DNA of 64,000 nucleotides, taken from the NCBI RefSeq assembly GCF_036231355.1, contig NZ_CP109496.1, forward strand, positions 3,782,001 through 3,846,000. Reading direction: 5' to 3'. Each line of letters starts with the position of its first letter. Within the stretch, counting starts at the first letter, position 1. This document shows positions 17,935-24,787 of this stretch, piece after piece. Under the pieces are notes generated by a model, which saw nothing but the letters and a program-made list of their open reading frames with translations, made no database searches and was not told the DNA's origin. A program made the position numbers and the translations under genes. The DNA comes from Streptomyces sp. NBC_01431 (GTDB taxonomy: Bacteria; Actinomycetota; Actinomycetes; Streptomycetales; Streptomycetaceae).

Positions 17935-17956
17935 GCTCCCCCGCCCTCGGGGGGAG
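17935..17956. repeat. Short perfect hairpin (interspersed element)
   Basis: 8-bp arms CTCCCCCC / GGGGGGAG with a 6-base loop, 22 bases before the ATG of the receiver-PP2C gene. It resembles the hairpin repeats at 4022 and 39994. Its G-run could double as a ribosome binding site. Confidence 0.45.
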
Positions 17957-17977
17957 GGAAGGAAACCGGAACCGACG

Positions 17978-19213
17978 ATGCCAGCATCCCAGCACGTACC
18001 CGTACCGCACCAGCGAGCCGCCCCGGAGGCCGCCGTGAGCAACTCCGGCGCCGGCGCGCTCAACCTGCTGGTGATCGAGGACGACCCGGCGGGCACCGTC
18101 AGCGTGCACGAGCTCCTCGACGCGGCGGGCGCCCGGGGCCGGATCCGTACCGCCCGCAACCTCACCGAGGCCGAGCGGCTGCTCACCGACGACGTCCACT
18201 GCATACTCCTGGACCTCGCGCTGCCCGGCGGCGACCCCGACGACGAGCTCGCCGCCCTGCGCCACCTGCTCCGGCTCGCCCCGCGCCACGCCGTGCTGGC
18301 CCTCACCCCGTCCACGCACGCGGAGCGGGCGGCCGAGGCGGTCCGGGTCGGCGCGCAGGACTACCTCTTCCGCGACGAGCTGGACGCCAGGCTGCTCAGC
18401 CGCGCCATCCGGTACGCGGTGGAGCGCAAGCGCGCGGACACCGCCCAGTACAAGCTGGCCGAGTCACGGCTGCGCGCGCAGGAGAACGCCCGCCTGGAGC
18501 GCGGGCTGCTGCCGACCCCGCTGCTCGAGGGCTCGGACCTGCGGTTCGCCGCCCGCTACCGCCCCGGCCGCTCCCGGGCGCTGCTCGGCGGGGACTTCTA
18601 CGACACGGTGCGCACACCCGACGGAACCGTCCACGCGATGATCGGCGACGTGTGCGGACACGGCCCCGACGAGGCGGCCCTGGGCGTCGAACTCCGCATC
18701 GCCTGGCGGGCGTTGACGCTGGCGGGCCTGTGCGGCGACGAGCTGCTCTCCACCCTGCAAGAGGTCCTGGAGCACGAACGCGACAGCGACGAGATCTTCG
18801 CGACACTCTGCACCGTCGACATCTCCCCCGACGGCCGCGGCGCCGGCCTGTGCCTGGCCGGCCACCCCGCTCCGCTGATCGCCCGCAGCGGCCGCGCCTT
18901 TCTGCTCCCGTACGAGGACAGCGGCCCGGCGCTCGGATTGCTGCCCCGCGCACGCTGGCCGCGCCGGCAGGTCGAACTCGGCCGCGAATGGGGTCTGTTG
19001 ATGTACACCGACGGCCTGATCGAGGGCCGCACCGGCGAGGGCAACCAGCGGCTCGGGCAGGACGGCATGCTGGACATGATCAACGGCCAGCTGGCGTCCG
19101 GACTGCGTGGCGAGTCACTGCTTGAGGCCGCGGTGACGCGGGCCCGCGAGCTCAACGGCGGCGAGCTGACGGACGACGTGGCGGTGGTCCTGCTGGAGCG
19201 CAAGCGGCGCTGA
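17978..19213 (+). CDS. Response regulator with PP2C/SpoIIE phosphatase output
   Basis: 411 aa. An N-terminal receiver domain at about 30-150 has the acidic pair in LLVIEDDPAG and the phospho-Asp in ILLDLALPGG. A short helical linker leads to a SpoIIE-type PPM phosphatase: GGDFYDTVRTPDG and IGDVCGHGPDEAALG carry the metal-binding Asp residues, GHPAPLIA and ELTDDVAVVLLE the later ones. Such proteins dephosphorylate anti-sigma antagonists, as RsbU/RsbP do; no anti-sigma partner is nearby. A GTG at 18035 with GGAGG upstream is an alternative start that would drop 19 residues. Confidence 0.88.
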   Translation: MPASQHVPVPHQRAAPEAAVSNSGAGALNLLVIEDDPAGTVSVHELLDAAGARGRIRTARNLTEAERLLTDDVHCILLDLALPGGDPDDELAALRHLLRLAPRHAVLALTPSTHAERAAEAVRVGAQDYLFRDELDARLLSRAIRYAVERKRADTAQYKLAESRLRAQENARLERGLLPTPLLEGSDLRFAARYRPGRSRALLGGDFYDTVRTPDGTVHAMIGDVCGHGPDEAALGVELRIAWRALTLAGLCGDELLSTLQEVLEHERDSDEIFATLCTVDISPDGRGAGLCLAGHPAPLIARSGRAFLLPYEDSGPALGLLPRARWPRRQVELGREWGLLMYTDGLIEGRTGEGNQRLGQDGMLDMINGQLASGLRGESLLEAAVTRARELNGGELTDDVAVVLLERKRR

Positions 19214-19218
19214 GGCTC

Positions 19219-19241
19219 CCGGCCGCACGGAGCGCGGCCGG
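19219..19241. terminator. Terminator in the convergent gap
   Basis: 8-bp stem CCGGCCGC / GCGGCCGG around a 7-base loop, 6 bases after the PP2C stop and 51 before the DUF2516 stop on the opposite strand. Confidence 0.6.
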
Positions 19242-19291
19242 AAGCAGGACGCCTCGGCGCGGGGAAGCCGCCTCGGCGCCGGAGGGCTCGG

Positions 19292-19633
19292 CTACCGGCC
19301 GCCGTTGTACGGCCCGTACGGACCGTCGCTGCTGGAGCCGCCGGGGCGGCCGCCCCGGCCCCCGCCGGACACCTGCCGCAGCGCGGGCCGCACGTCGACC
19401 ATGAACACGATCGAGGCGACGAGCCCGGCGAGCTGAAGGATCAGCACCGGCACGAACAGGTTCACCACGACCGTGAGGCCGAGGACGACCAGCCAGAAGG
19501 GCTTGGTCTTCTTGTCGGCCGCGCGGTACGCGTCCTCGCGGGCCAGGACGGCGAAGATCAGCGCCACCACGGCGATGACGAGCAGCCCGAGATAGAGCAC
19601 CGAAGTGAGCAGGCTGAATCCCGTGAGCAACAT
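19292..19633 (-). CDS. DUF2516 small membrane protein
   Basis: 113 aa with two hydrophobic helices: LLTSVLYLGLLVIAVVALIFAVLA and WLVVLGLTVVVNLFVPVL plus a third stretch LVASIVFMV. A conserved charged loop AREDAYRAADKKTKPFW lies between. The C-terminal 25 residues are Gly/Ser/Tyr-rich. I chose the ATG at 19633 with AGGCGG upstream; a GTG at 19642 is possible. It is the third gene of a run HTH, HBHA-like, DUF2516, the same order as Rv0474-Rv0475-Rv0476 in Mycobacterium tuberculosis as I remember it. Function unknown. Confidence 0.8.
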   Translation of the reverse strand: MLLTGFSLLTSVLYLGLLVIAVVALIFAVLAREDAYRAADKKTKPFWLVVLGLTVVVNLFVPVLILQLAGLVASIVFMVDVRPALRQVSGGGRGGRPGGSSSDGPYGPYNGGR

Positions 19634-19760
19634 GTCGTGCACCGCCTAATGAGTGGGAGAGCGCCTCGCGGCCAAGGTACTAGGAGAACGGAGCGGACAC
19701 CCGAAAGGTGCCCGCCCCGCGAACCGGCCTGTGCGGCTGGGTAAGGAACCTGAAAGACGG

Positions 19761-20369
19761 CTACTCGGCGGCCTTGGCGGCGGGCTTCTTCGCCGGGGCC
19801 TTGCGCGCCGTGGCCTTCTTGGCCGCGGGCTTGTCCGCACCACCGTCGGAGGCGGCACCGTAACCGGCGTCGGCCTTGGCGGAGTCGTCGCTCGCGGAGT
19901 CCTTCGCGGGCTCGGCCTTGGGCTCGACGGCCTCGCTGATCTCGAAGATCTCCTCGGCGGCCTCACCGCGCCACTGCTTGACGACCTCCTGGCCGTGCTC
20001 GGCGACGGTGTCGTAGCCCTCGCGCGCCTTCACGGCGTACTCGGCGAGCACGCCGACGCCCCGCAGGGCCAGGTCCTGGGCGTTCTCACCGAGCTTCTTC
20101 AGGTCGCCGTCGAGGGCTCCGAGGAACTCGTTGGCCCGGGTGGTGACGGCGCTCTGGACCTCCTTGACCCGCGCGGCGGCCTTCTCCTGCACGGCCTTGG
20201 GGTCGGTGCGGCGCACGGCCTCGATGCGCTCGGGGGCCTCGGTCTGGATCTTCTCGATCAGCGCCGGAACCTTCTTGGCCTGCTGCGCGGCGATGTCCGC
20301 CGTGCCCGCGACGAAGTAGAGGGGGGTGGGGTCGGTGAGGGTCTTGCGCAGGTCATCGGTGATGGCCAT
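19761..20369 (-). CDS. HBHA-like (heparin-binding hemagglutinin-type) protein
   Basis: 202 aa. Residues 1-150 form a predicted long helical, coiled-coil domain (MAITDDLRKTLTDPTPLYFVAGTADIAA then repeated Glu/Lys-rich heptads), followed by an acidic linker (EAVEPKAEPAKDS) and a Lys/Ala/Pro tail (KKATARKAPAKKPAAK). The mycobacterial relative binds glycans through such a tail and is linked to cell-surface attachment and lipid bodies. No signal peptide is seen, as in HBHA. It is the middle gene of the HTH-HBHA-DUF2516 operon; the tail's AKKA repeats resemble histone H1-like proteins, so DNA or polyanion binding is an alternative. Confidence 0.8.
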   Translation of the reverse strand: MAITDDLRKTLTDPTPLYFVAGTADIAAQQAKKVPALIEKIQTEAPERIEAVRRTDPKAVQEKAAARVKEVQSAVTTRANEFLGALDGDLKKLGENAQDLALRGVGVLAEYAVKAREGYDTVAEHGQEVVKQWRGEAAEEIFEISEAVEPKAEPAKDSASDDSAKADAGYGAASDGGADKPAAKKATARKAPAKKPAAKAAE

Positions 20370-20391
20370 GACTGTCCTCCCGGATCAGTGC

Positions 20392-20832
20392 TCAGTTGCT
20401 CGCTTGAGGGTGGTCGGCATCGCTGCCGTCGGCCGTGCCGGGCGCGTCGGCATCACTGCCGTCGACCGGGCCGGGCGTGTCGGCGTCGAGTCCGTTCTCC
20501 TTGCGGAAGGACTCGTAGATCTGCAGCAGTACCTGCTTCTGACGCTCGCTGAGCGAGGGGTCGGCGAGAATGACACTCCGCGTTCCCGCCGCCTCGGGCG
20601 ACCGTTCGTCGAGAATCCCGGCCTGCACGTACAGCGTCTCGGCGGAGATCCGCAGCGCCTTCGCGAGCTGCTGCAGAATGTCCGCGCTCGGCTTGCGCAG
20701 CCCGCGCTCGATCTGACTCAGATACGGATTGGACACCCCGGCGGCATCGGCAAGCTGCCGCAGCGACAGCTGCGCATTGCGCCGCTGCTCGCGCAGGTAC
20801 TCGCCGAGATTGCCGACGTTGAGCGATGCCAT
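20392..20832 (-). CDS. HTH (XRE-type) transcriptional regulator of the HBHA operon
   Basis: 146 aa. The N-terminal helix-turn-helix at about 8-62 is of the Cro/C1 type (LGEYLREQRRNAQLSLRQLA, DAAGVSNPYLSQIERGLRKP). The C-terminal half is acidic with the repeat GSDADAPG / GSDADHPQ. The chosen ATG at 20832 gives MASLNVGNLG; an ATG 15 bases earlier is less likely. Only 22 bases separate it from the HBHA-like gene, so they form one unit. A perfect 11-bp inverted repeat lies 29 bases before its start and is a good autoregulatory operator. The mycobacterial counterpart is reported to be a copper-responsive regulator; no metal motif is visible here. Confidence 0.85.
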   Translation of the reverse strand: MASLNVGNLGEYLREQRRNAQLSLRQLADAAGVSNPYLSQIERGLRKPSADILQQLAKALRISAETLYVQAGILDERSPEAAGTRSVILADPSLSERQKQVLLQIYESFRKENGLDADTPGPVDGSDADAPGTADGSDADHPQASN

Positions 20833-20860
20833 GTTCCGATGGTGCACCCATCGCGCTAAC

Positions 20861-20884
20861 TATTGCAAGCACATGCTTGCAATA
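20861..20884. promoter_or_regulatory. Perfect palindrome before the HTH gene (likely operator)
   Basis: Arms TATTGCAAGCA (20861-20871) and TGCTTGCAATA (20874-20884) with a 2-base centre, 29 bases upstream of the HTH start and so in its promoter or 5' leader. The TTGCAA half-sites are 8 bases apart. Confidence 0.75.
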
Positions 20885-21125
20885 GTGTTCGCCGCCACAG
20901 GTCCAGATGGCGCAATGCTGTGCGTCCTGCTGTCCGTTCCCCGGATATCTGCGGTTTCCCGCCGAGTCTGCGATGTGAAGTGAACGGGTCCCGGACGACC
21001 TGCGCAGCGAGCTGCCCTACCGGCCCGCGCAGAGAATCGGACCGGACCCAAGGGGCCGCGGCGGTGCCGTACTGTCCCGTGAAGCCGTAGCGAGCTACTG
21101 GTGCCGGCGCTCTCGCGCTTAGCGG

Positions 21126-22244
21126 TCAGGATGGCTGGACTTGGTCGAAGTGAGCGAGGGCTTCGGCGGGGTCCGGGCTCACGAGGCGTTCCAGACCGGC
21201 CGTCGTGATCTTCGCCCACCTGCCGGCCCGTGCCCACATCTGTTCCTCGAAGGCGCGGACGGCCTTGTCCAGATCTTCAGGGCCGGTAGCGATGAATTCG
21301 GCGAGTTCGGCACCATCCAGCATCGCGAGGTTCGCGCCCGCCCCCAGCGGGGGCATCAGATGGGCGGCGTCGCCCAGGAGCGTCACCCCGCGGACGTGGG
21401 TCCAGCTGTGGGACACGGGCAAGACGTAGAAGGGGCGGGAGACGAAAGCGGTGCCATGGCGGAGCAGGTTGAGGACGGGAGCGGCCCAGCCGTCGAACAG
21501 AGCCAGCAGACTCGATCGCACGGCCGCGACGTCGGTCAGGTCCAGGTTTGTGTGCCAGTCCAGCGGCGCGCGGAACTTGGTGTACACCTTGACGTGGCCG
21601 CCGCTGTTGCGCTGGGCGACGAGGCTTCGGTTCACTCCGTACGCAGCCACGGAACCGTCGCCGATCAACCGGGCGAGGTCAGGGTGGCGGGTGTCGACGT
21701 CGTCGAGGGAGGTCTCGACTGAGGTGACGCCGGTGTAGTGCGGCGTCACCGGCGAGACTGCCGGGCGGGTCCGGGACCAGGCGCCGTCCGCGCCGACCAC
21801 GAGGTCGAACGTTTCCTGTCGCCCGTCCGCGAAATGGACCAGTACGCCGTCCCGGGTCCCCGGCACCACCTGCGTCACGCCCCGTCCCCACTGGACGTCG
21901 AGAGGGCCGAGCAGCAGGTCACGGAGTTGCCCGCGGTCGATCTCGGGATTGGCCCGGTCATCTGGACGGGGTCGCCAGTCGCGCAGGACGGCCCCGGCCG
22001 TGTCCAGGATGCGCATGGCCTGGCCCTCGGGACGGGACAGCGCCTGGAACTCCGCCAGCAGCCCCGCCTTGTCCAGCGCGAGCTGGCCCAGCCCTTCGTG
22101 CAGGTCCAGCGTGCCGCCCGGGGGTCGGGCGTCGGGGGCGGGATCGCGTTCGAGGATGGTGACGGGGTGGCCATGACGGTGCAGGACACGGGCGAAGGTG
22201 AGGCCGGCAGGACCGCTCCCGACCACGGCGATGCGATGTCTCAT
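21126..22244 (-). CDS. FAD-dependent monooxygenase, TetX-like
   Basis: 372 aa, group A flavoprotein monooxygenase. The N-terminal dinucleotide fold has GSGPAGLTFARVL with the Glu of ILERDP; DLVVGADGAWSRTR is the DG motif and GVTLLGDAAHLMPPLGAGANL the GD motif. The overall pattern is that of TetX-type enzymes (378-388 aa), which hydroxylate tetracyclines, but substrate residues cannot be judged here; many relatives act on other aromatics. I start at MRHRIAVVG (ATG 22244). It faces a TetR gene over 53 bases containing repeats, so the pair is probably a substrate-inducible oxygenase and its repressor. Confidence 0.85.
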   Translation of the reverse strand: MRHRIAVVGSGPAGLTFARVLHRHGHPVTILERDPAPDARPPGGTLDLHEGLGQLALDKAGLLAEFQALSRPEGQAMRILDTAGAVLRDWRPRPDDRANPEIDRGQLRDLLLGPLDVQWGRGVTQVVPGTRDGVLVHFADGRQETFDLVVGADGAWSRTRPAVSPVTPHYTGVTSVETSLDDVDTRHPDLARLIGDGSVAAYGVNRSLVAQRNSGGHVKVYTKFRAPLDWHTNLDLTDVAAVRSSLLALFDGWAAPVLNLLRHGTAFVSRPFYVLPVSHSWTHVRGVTLLGDAAHLMPPLGAGANLAMLDGAELAEFIATGPEDLDKAVRAFEEQMWARAGRWAKITTAGLERLVSPDPAEALAHFDQVQPS

Positions 22245-22248
22245 GTCG

Positions 22249-22289
22249 ATACACTGTATTTTCTCAGTACGCTGCATCGCAACAGTACG
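22249..22289. promoter_or_regulatory. Operator candidates between monooxygenase and TetR
   Basis: The 53-base divergent gap holds ATACA-C-TGTAT (22249-22259, 5-bp arms) and two direct CAGTACG copies 18 bases apart (22265-22271, 22283-22289). The second copy abuts the TetR start, so binding there would block both promoters. Confidence 0.5.
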
Positions 22290-22297
22290 ATGTGCCC

Positions 22298-22990
22298 ATG
22301 ACTGTCTGGGACCGGCCGGAGCCGCCGATTCGCCCCGTGCCGCTCGACCGGGAGCGGATCGTGGCCGCCGCCATCGCGCTGGCCGACGAGGGCGGGTTGG
22401 AGGCGGTGTCGTTGCGCAAGGTCGCCGCCCGGCTGAACGCGGGCCCGATGCGGCTGTACGGATACATCTCCACCAAGGAGGAGCTGTTCGACCTCATGGT
22501 GGACGAGGTCCAGGCCGAGATTCTCCCCGAGGAGCAGCCCGGTGACTGGCGGGAGGCGCTGCTCGTCCTCGCCCACCGCACCAGGCAGGCAGCTCTCCGT
22601 CACGAATGGCTGGCCGACCTGCTCGGCCGCCGCCCGGCCCTGGGCCCGAACGGCCTCGCCGTGACCGAGGCCACGCTGGCCGCCCTCGACGGCCTCACCG
22701 ACATCGACACCGTCATGCGAGCCGTGGAGACTGTCAGCGCCTACTTCACCGGCGCGATCAGGCGCGAGATCACGAACCTGCGGGCCGAGCGCGCCACGGG
22801 CCTGTCCAAGTACGACTGGCAGCGCGCCCACGGCCCGCACGTGACGAGAATGCTGGCCACGGGCCGCTTCCCGGCACTGGCCAAGGCCGTGTACGACGGC
22901 ACGGACGTGGACGCCGAGACATCCTTCGCGACCGGCTTGGACTGGGTCCTCGACGCTGTGGCCGCCAAACTCACCCGGCCGTCGACGTGA
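22298..22990 (+). CDS. TetR family repressor (TetR_C subclass) next to the monooxygenase
   Basis: 230 aa. The N-terminal DNA-binding domain at about 20-65 reads RERIVAAAIALADEGGLEAV and SLRKVAARLNAGPMRLYGYI. The middle (ALRHEWLADLLGRRPALGPN) and C-terminal helices match the TetR_C type found with tetracycline-like or aromatic ligands. The ATG at 22298 is chosen; a GTG at 22292 is possible. It diverges from the TetX-like monooxygenase and is probably its local repressor, with the monooxygenase substrate or product as inducer. Confidence 0.88.
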   Translation: MTVWDRPEPPIRPVPLDRERIVAAAIALADEGGLEAVSLRKVAARLNAGPMRLYGYISTKEELFDLMVDEVQAEILPEEQPGDWREALLVLAHRTRQAALRHEWLADLLGRRPALGPNGLAVTEATLAALDGLTDIDTVMRAVETVSAYFTGAIRREITNLRAERATGLSKYDWQRAHGPHVTRMLATGRFPALAKAVYDGTDVDAETSFATGLDWVLDAVAAKLTRPST

Positions 22991-23177
22991 CGCTCAGCTC
23001 CTGCTGAATGTGAGCGAGGCCGGGGTCGGTGTCCACGGGCCGTGCGGGACTTGCGCCGCTACCACTTCATAACCCTGCCCAGCGGCAGGGGATCGCGCCG
23101 GACTGTGTAATCGCCTGGACGAGGGGTTTGGTCCCATTCAAGCTGCCCGGTCCCTGCCGGTCTGCAAAGTGGCATAG

Positions 23178-23684
23178 ATGGGGCTGGGTGTGCTGGAGGG
23201 GACGAAGCCGTCACAAGTGGACGGCTTCGAGGTCGGCTGGCGAGACGACCAGGGTGAACATCGGCTGCCGTTGGCGGATGCGGTCTGGGTGCCGTTCGAG
23301 GCCGGGCGGCCGGTCCGCGACTTCCCGTCGTATCGCGGGCAGCGGCATTTCCCTGGGTCGTATTGGTCGTCGCCGACTGCTGGGCACGTGGGGTTTGAGT
23401 CCTGGCTGGAGCGGGATCACGCGATGCTGCTCGACTTCACGCCGCAGGTGATGGGGCTGCTGTCGCAGCCGTTGTGGCTGTTCTGGGAGGACGAGCGGGG
23501 CAAGCGGGTCTCGCACGCTCCGGACTACTTCGCTCGGTTCAAGGACGGGCGGGGGCTGGTGGTGGACTGCCGGCCCCTGGACCGGATCGACGCACGGTCA
23601 GCGGCCAAGTTCGCGGCGACACGGGCGGCTTGTGAGGCGGCATTTGCCGCTCAGTCGTGGTCGATGATCAGTCGTGGTCGATGA
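23178..23684 (+). pseudogene. TnsA-like transposase endonuclease subunit, C-terminally truncated
   Basis: 168 codons. The middle matches Streptomyces TnsA-like heteromeric transposase endonucleases: RDFPSYRGQRHFPGSYWSSP, then FESWLERDHAMLLDF (catalytic Glu), WEDERGKRVSHAPDYFARF (catalytic Asp) and GLVVDCRPLDR. TnsA cleaves the 5' ends of Tn7-type transposons beside TnsB. I recall relatives of about 220-240 aa, so roughly 55 C-terminal residues are missing. The frame ends instead in a 17-bp tandem duplication that contains the last bases of the neighbouring TetR gene. No TnsB, TnsC or transposon end is nearby, so this is a remnant. Its start follows an empty 187-base stretch. Confidence 0.65.
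23651..23684. repeat. Perfect 17-bp tandem duplication at a gene junction
   Basis: Two identical copies (23651-23667, 23668-23684). The second contains the 3' end and stop of the TetR gene on the minus strand; both continue the TnsA frame, which stops inside the second copy. It looks like a rearrangement scar. Confidence 0.9.
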
Positions 23685-24285
23685 GGGACATCCCGGATGC
23701 CAGAGCGCGGGCGGCGTCGGCGTAGTACTGCTCGTCGGCGCCAGGGGCGAGACCGAGGGGGACGCCCTGGCTGAGGCCGACGAACAGCGCTCTGAGCGCG
23801 GTGGTCAGGCGTTGAGCCTGTTGCGACGTCACGACGCCTGCGTTGTGCCGCCTTCCGGTGAACAGCGCGATCAGATGGTTCTCCTGCGCCCGGACGGACG
23901 TGGCGAGCTGGGCCCCCAGATCGGGGTCGTGCAGCGCCATGTCCAGCAAGGTGATCTGGAGCGACAGGCGGGACAGCGCGTCCGGGGCGTCACAACCGCG
24001 CCGGCAGAACCGGGCAAACGCGTCGACCGCTTCCAGCAGGTCGAGCCCGGCGTGAACCGCCTGCTCGATCTCCTCGTAGTACGGCCGCAGGTAGTCGGCG
24101 ACCAGCGCGACCACCAGGCCGTTCTTGCTCCCGAACAGGGAGTAGACGGCCCCGGTTGTCAGGCCCGCGCGCTCGGCGATCTCATCCAGCTTGGCCCGGT
24201 ATCCGTCCCTGGAAACGACCTGGAAGGCAGCGTCCAGCAAGGCCCGGCGGTTGCGTTCCTTGGCCTCCGCTCTCGTCATTCTCAT
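23668..24285 (-). CDS. TetR/AcrR family repressor
   Basis: 205 aa. The HTH domain at about 8-55 reads RALLDAAFQVVSRDGYRAKL, then DEIAERAGLTTGAVYSLFGS. The C-terminal ligand domain has two Cys (RRGCDAPD) and ends GMSLIDHD. Its stop lies in the second copy of the 17-bp duplication, so the end may have been altered, though the protein looks complete. It faces the small membrane protein at 24365 across 79 bases with an inverted repeat near its start, suggesting control of that gene and itself. Confidence 0.85.
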   Translation of the reverse strand: MRMTRAEAKERNRRALLDAAFQVVSRDGYRAKLDEIAERAGLTTGAVYSLFGSKNGLVVALVADYLRPYYEEIEQAVHAGLDLLEAVDAFARFCRRGCDAPDALSRLSLQITLLDMALHDPDLGAQLATSVRAQENHLIALFTGRRHNAGVVTSQQAQRLTTALRALFVGLSQGVPLGLAPGADEQYYADAARALASGMSLIDHD

Positions 24286-24290
24286 AATTC

Positions 24291-24306
24291 GATTATTACC
24301 GTAATC
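24291..24306. promoter_or_regulatory. Inverted repeat between TetR and membrane protein genes
   Basis: GATTA and TAATC arms around a 6-base centre, 5 bases from the TetR start, in an AT-rich pocket (CGATTATTACCGTAATC) unusual for this DNA. A likely TetR operator. Confidence 0.5.
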
Positions 24307-24364
24307 TTGATACGGAACCAGTCGGAACGAGCTTCGTCGGGACGAGCTTCAAGGAGGACGGCCC

Positions 24365-24787
24365 ATGACCCAGGCCTTGGCACCGCGGGTGACCCGTCAG
24401 ACGGTGGGCGCCATCGCCGATGGCGGCTTCAAGGTGTTGCTCGCCGTTGTCTACATCGCCGGCGCCGCCCCGCTCGGCCGGCTGCTCGGCACGCCGGCCT
24501 GGCTGATGGTCGTCTCGGGCGTGGCTCTGCTGATCGGTGGCGGCGTCGAGACCGGATACACGCGCAGCCGGTCGATGCGCACCTACACGCGGCTCATGAT
24601 CGCCTACGACAGCGGCTGGGTGCTGACGGCCCTGGCCGGCCTCCTGATGGCATGGCGGGGCGGCAGCGCCGGGGGTGAAGTCTGGATGGGGTACCAGACA
24701 GCCGCCCCCATCGTGTTCGCCGCGCTGCTGGTCGGCGCTGCCCCTGTGCAGATGGCCTCGGGCACCCGGCGCGACACCTCAGTTTGA
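24365..24787 (+). CDS. Small integral membrane protein (four helices), unknown
   Basis: 140 aa with four hydrophobic segments (VLLAVVYIAGAAPLGRLLG, AWLMVVSGVALLIGGGVE, SGWVLTALAGLLMAW and APIVFAALLVGAAPVQMA). The start at 24365 has AAGGAGGA upstream. It resembles small DoxX-like or MerF-size membrane proteins of unknown role that are often next to TetR genes. Divergent from the TetR at 23668 and its probable target. Its 3' end overlaps the helD stop by 9 bases tail-to-tail. Confidence 0.75.
   Translation: MTQALAPRVTRQTVGAIADGGFKVLLAVVYIAGAAPLGRLLGTPAWLMVVSGVALLIGGGVETGYTRSRSMRTYTRLMIAYDSGWVLTALAGLLMAWRGGSAGGEVWMGYQTAAPIVFAALLVGAAPVQMASGTRRDTSV

Noticed and set aside
20861..20884. Nur box (TTGCAA-N5-TTGCAA)
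   Set aside because: Half sites are 8 bases apart, not 5, and the adjacent HTH gene is the simpler owner.
22991..23177. Gene or remnant between TetR and the TnsA-like gene
   Set aside because: Frames are short and show no motif.
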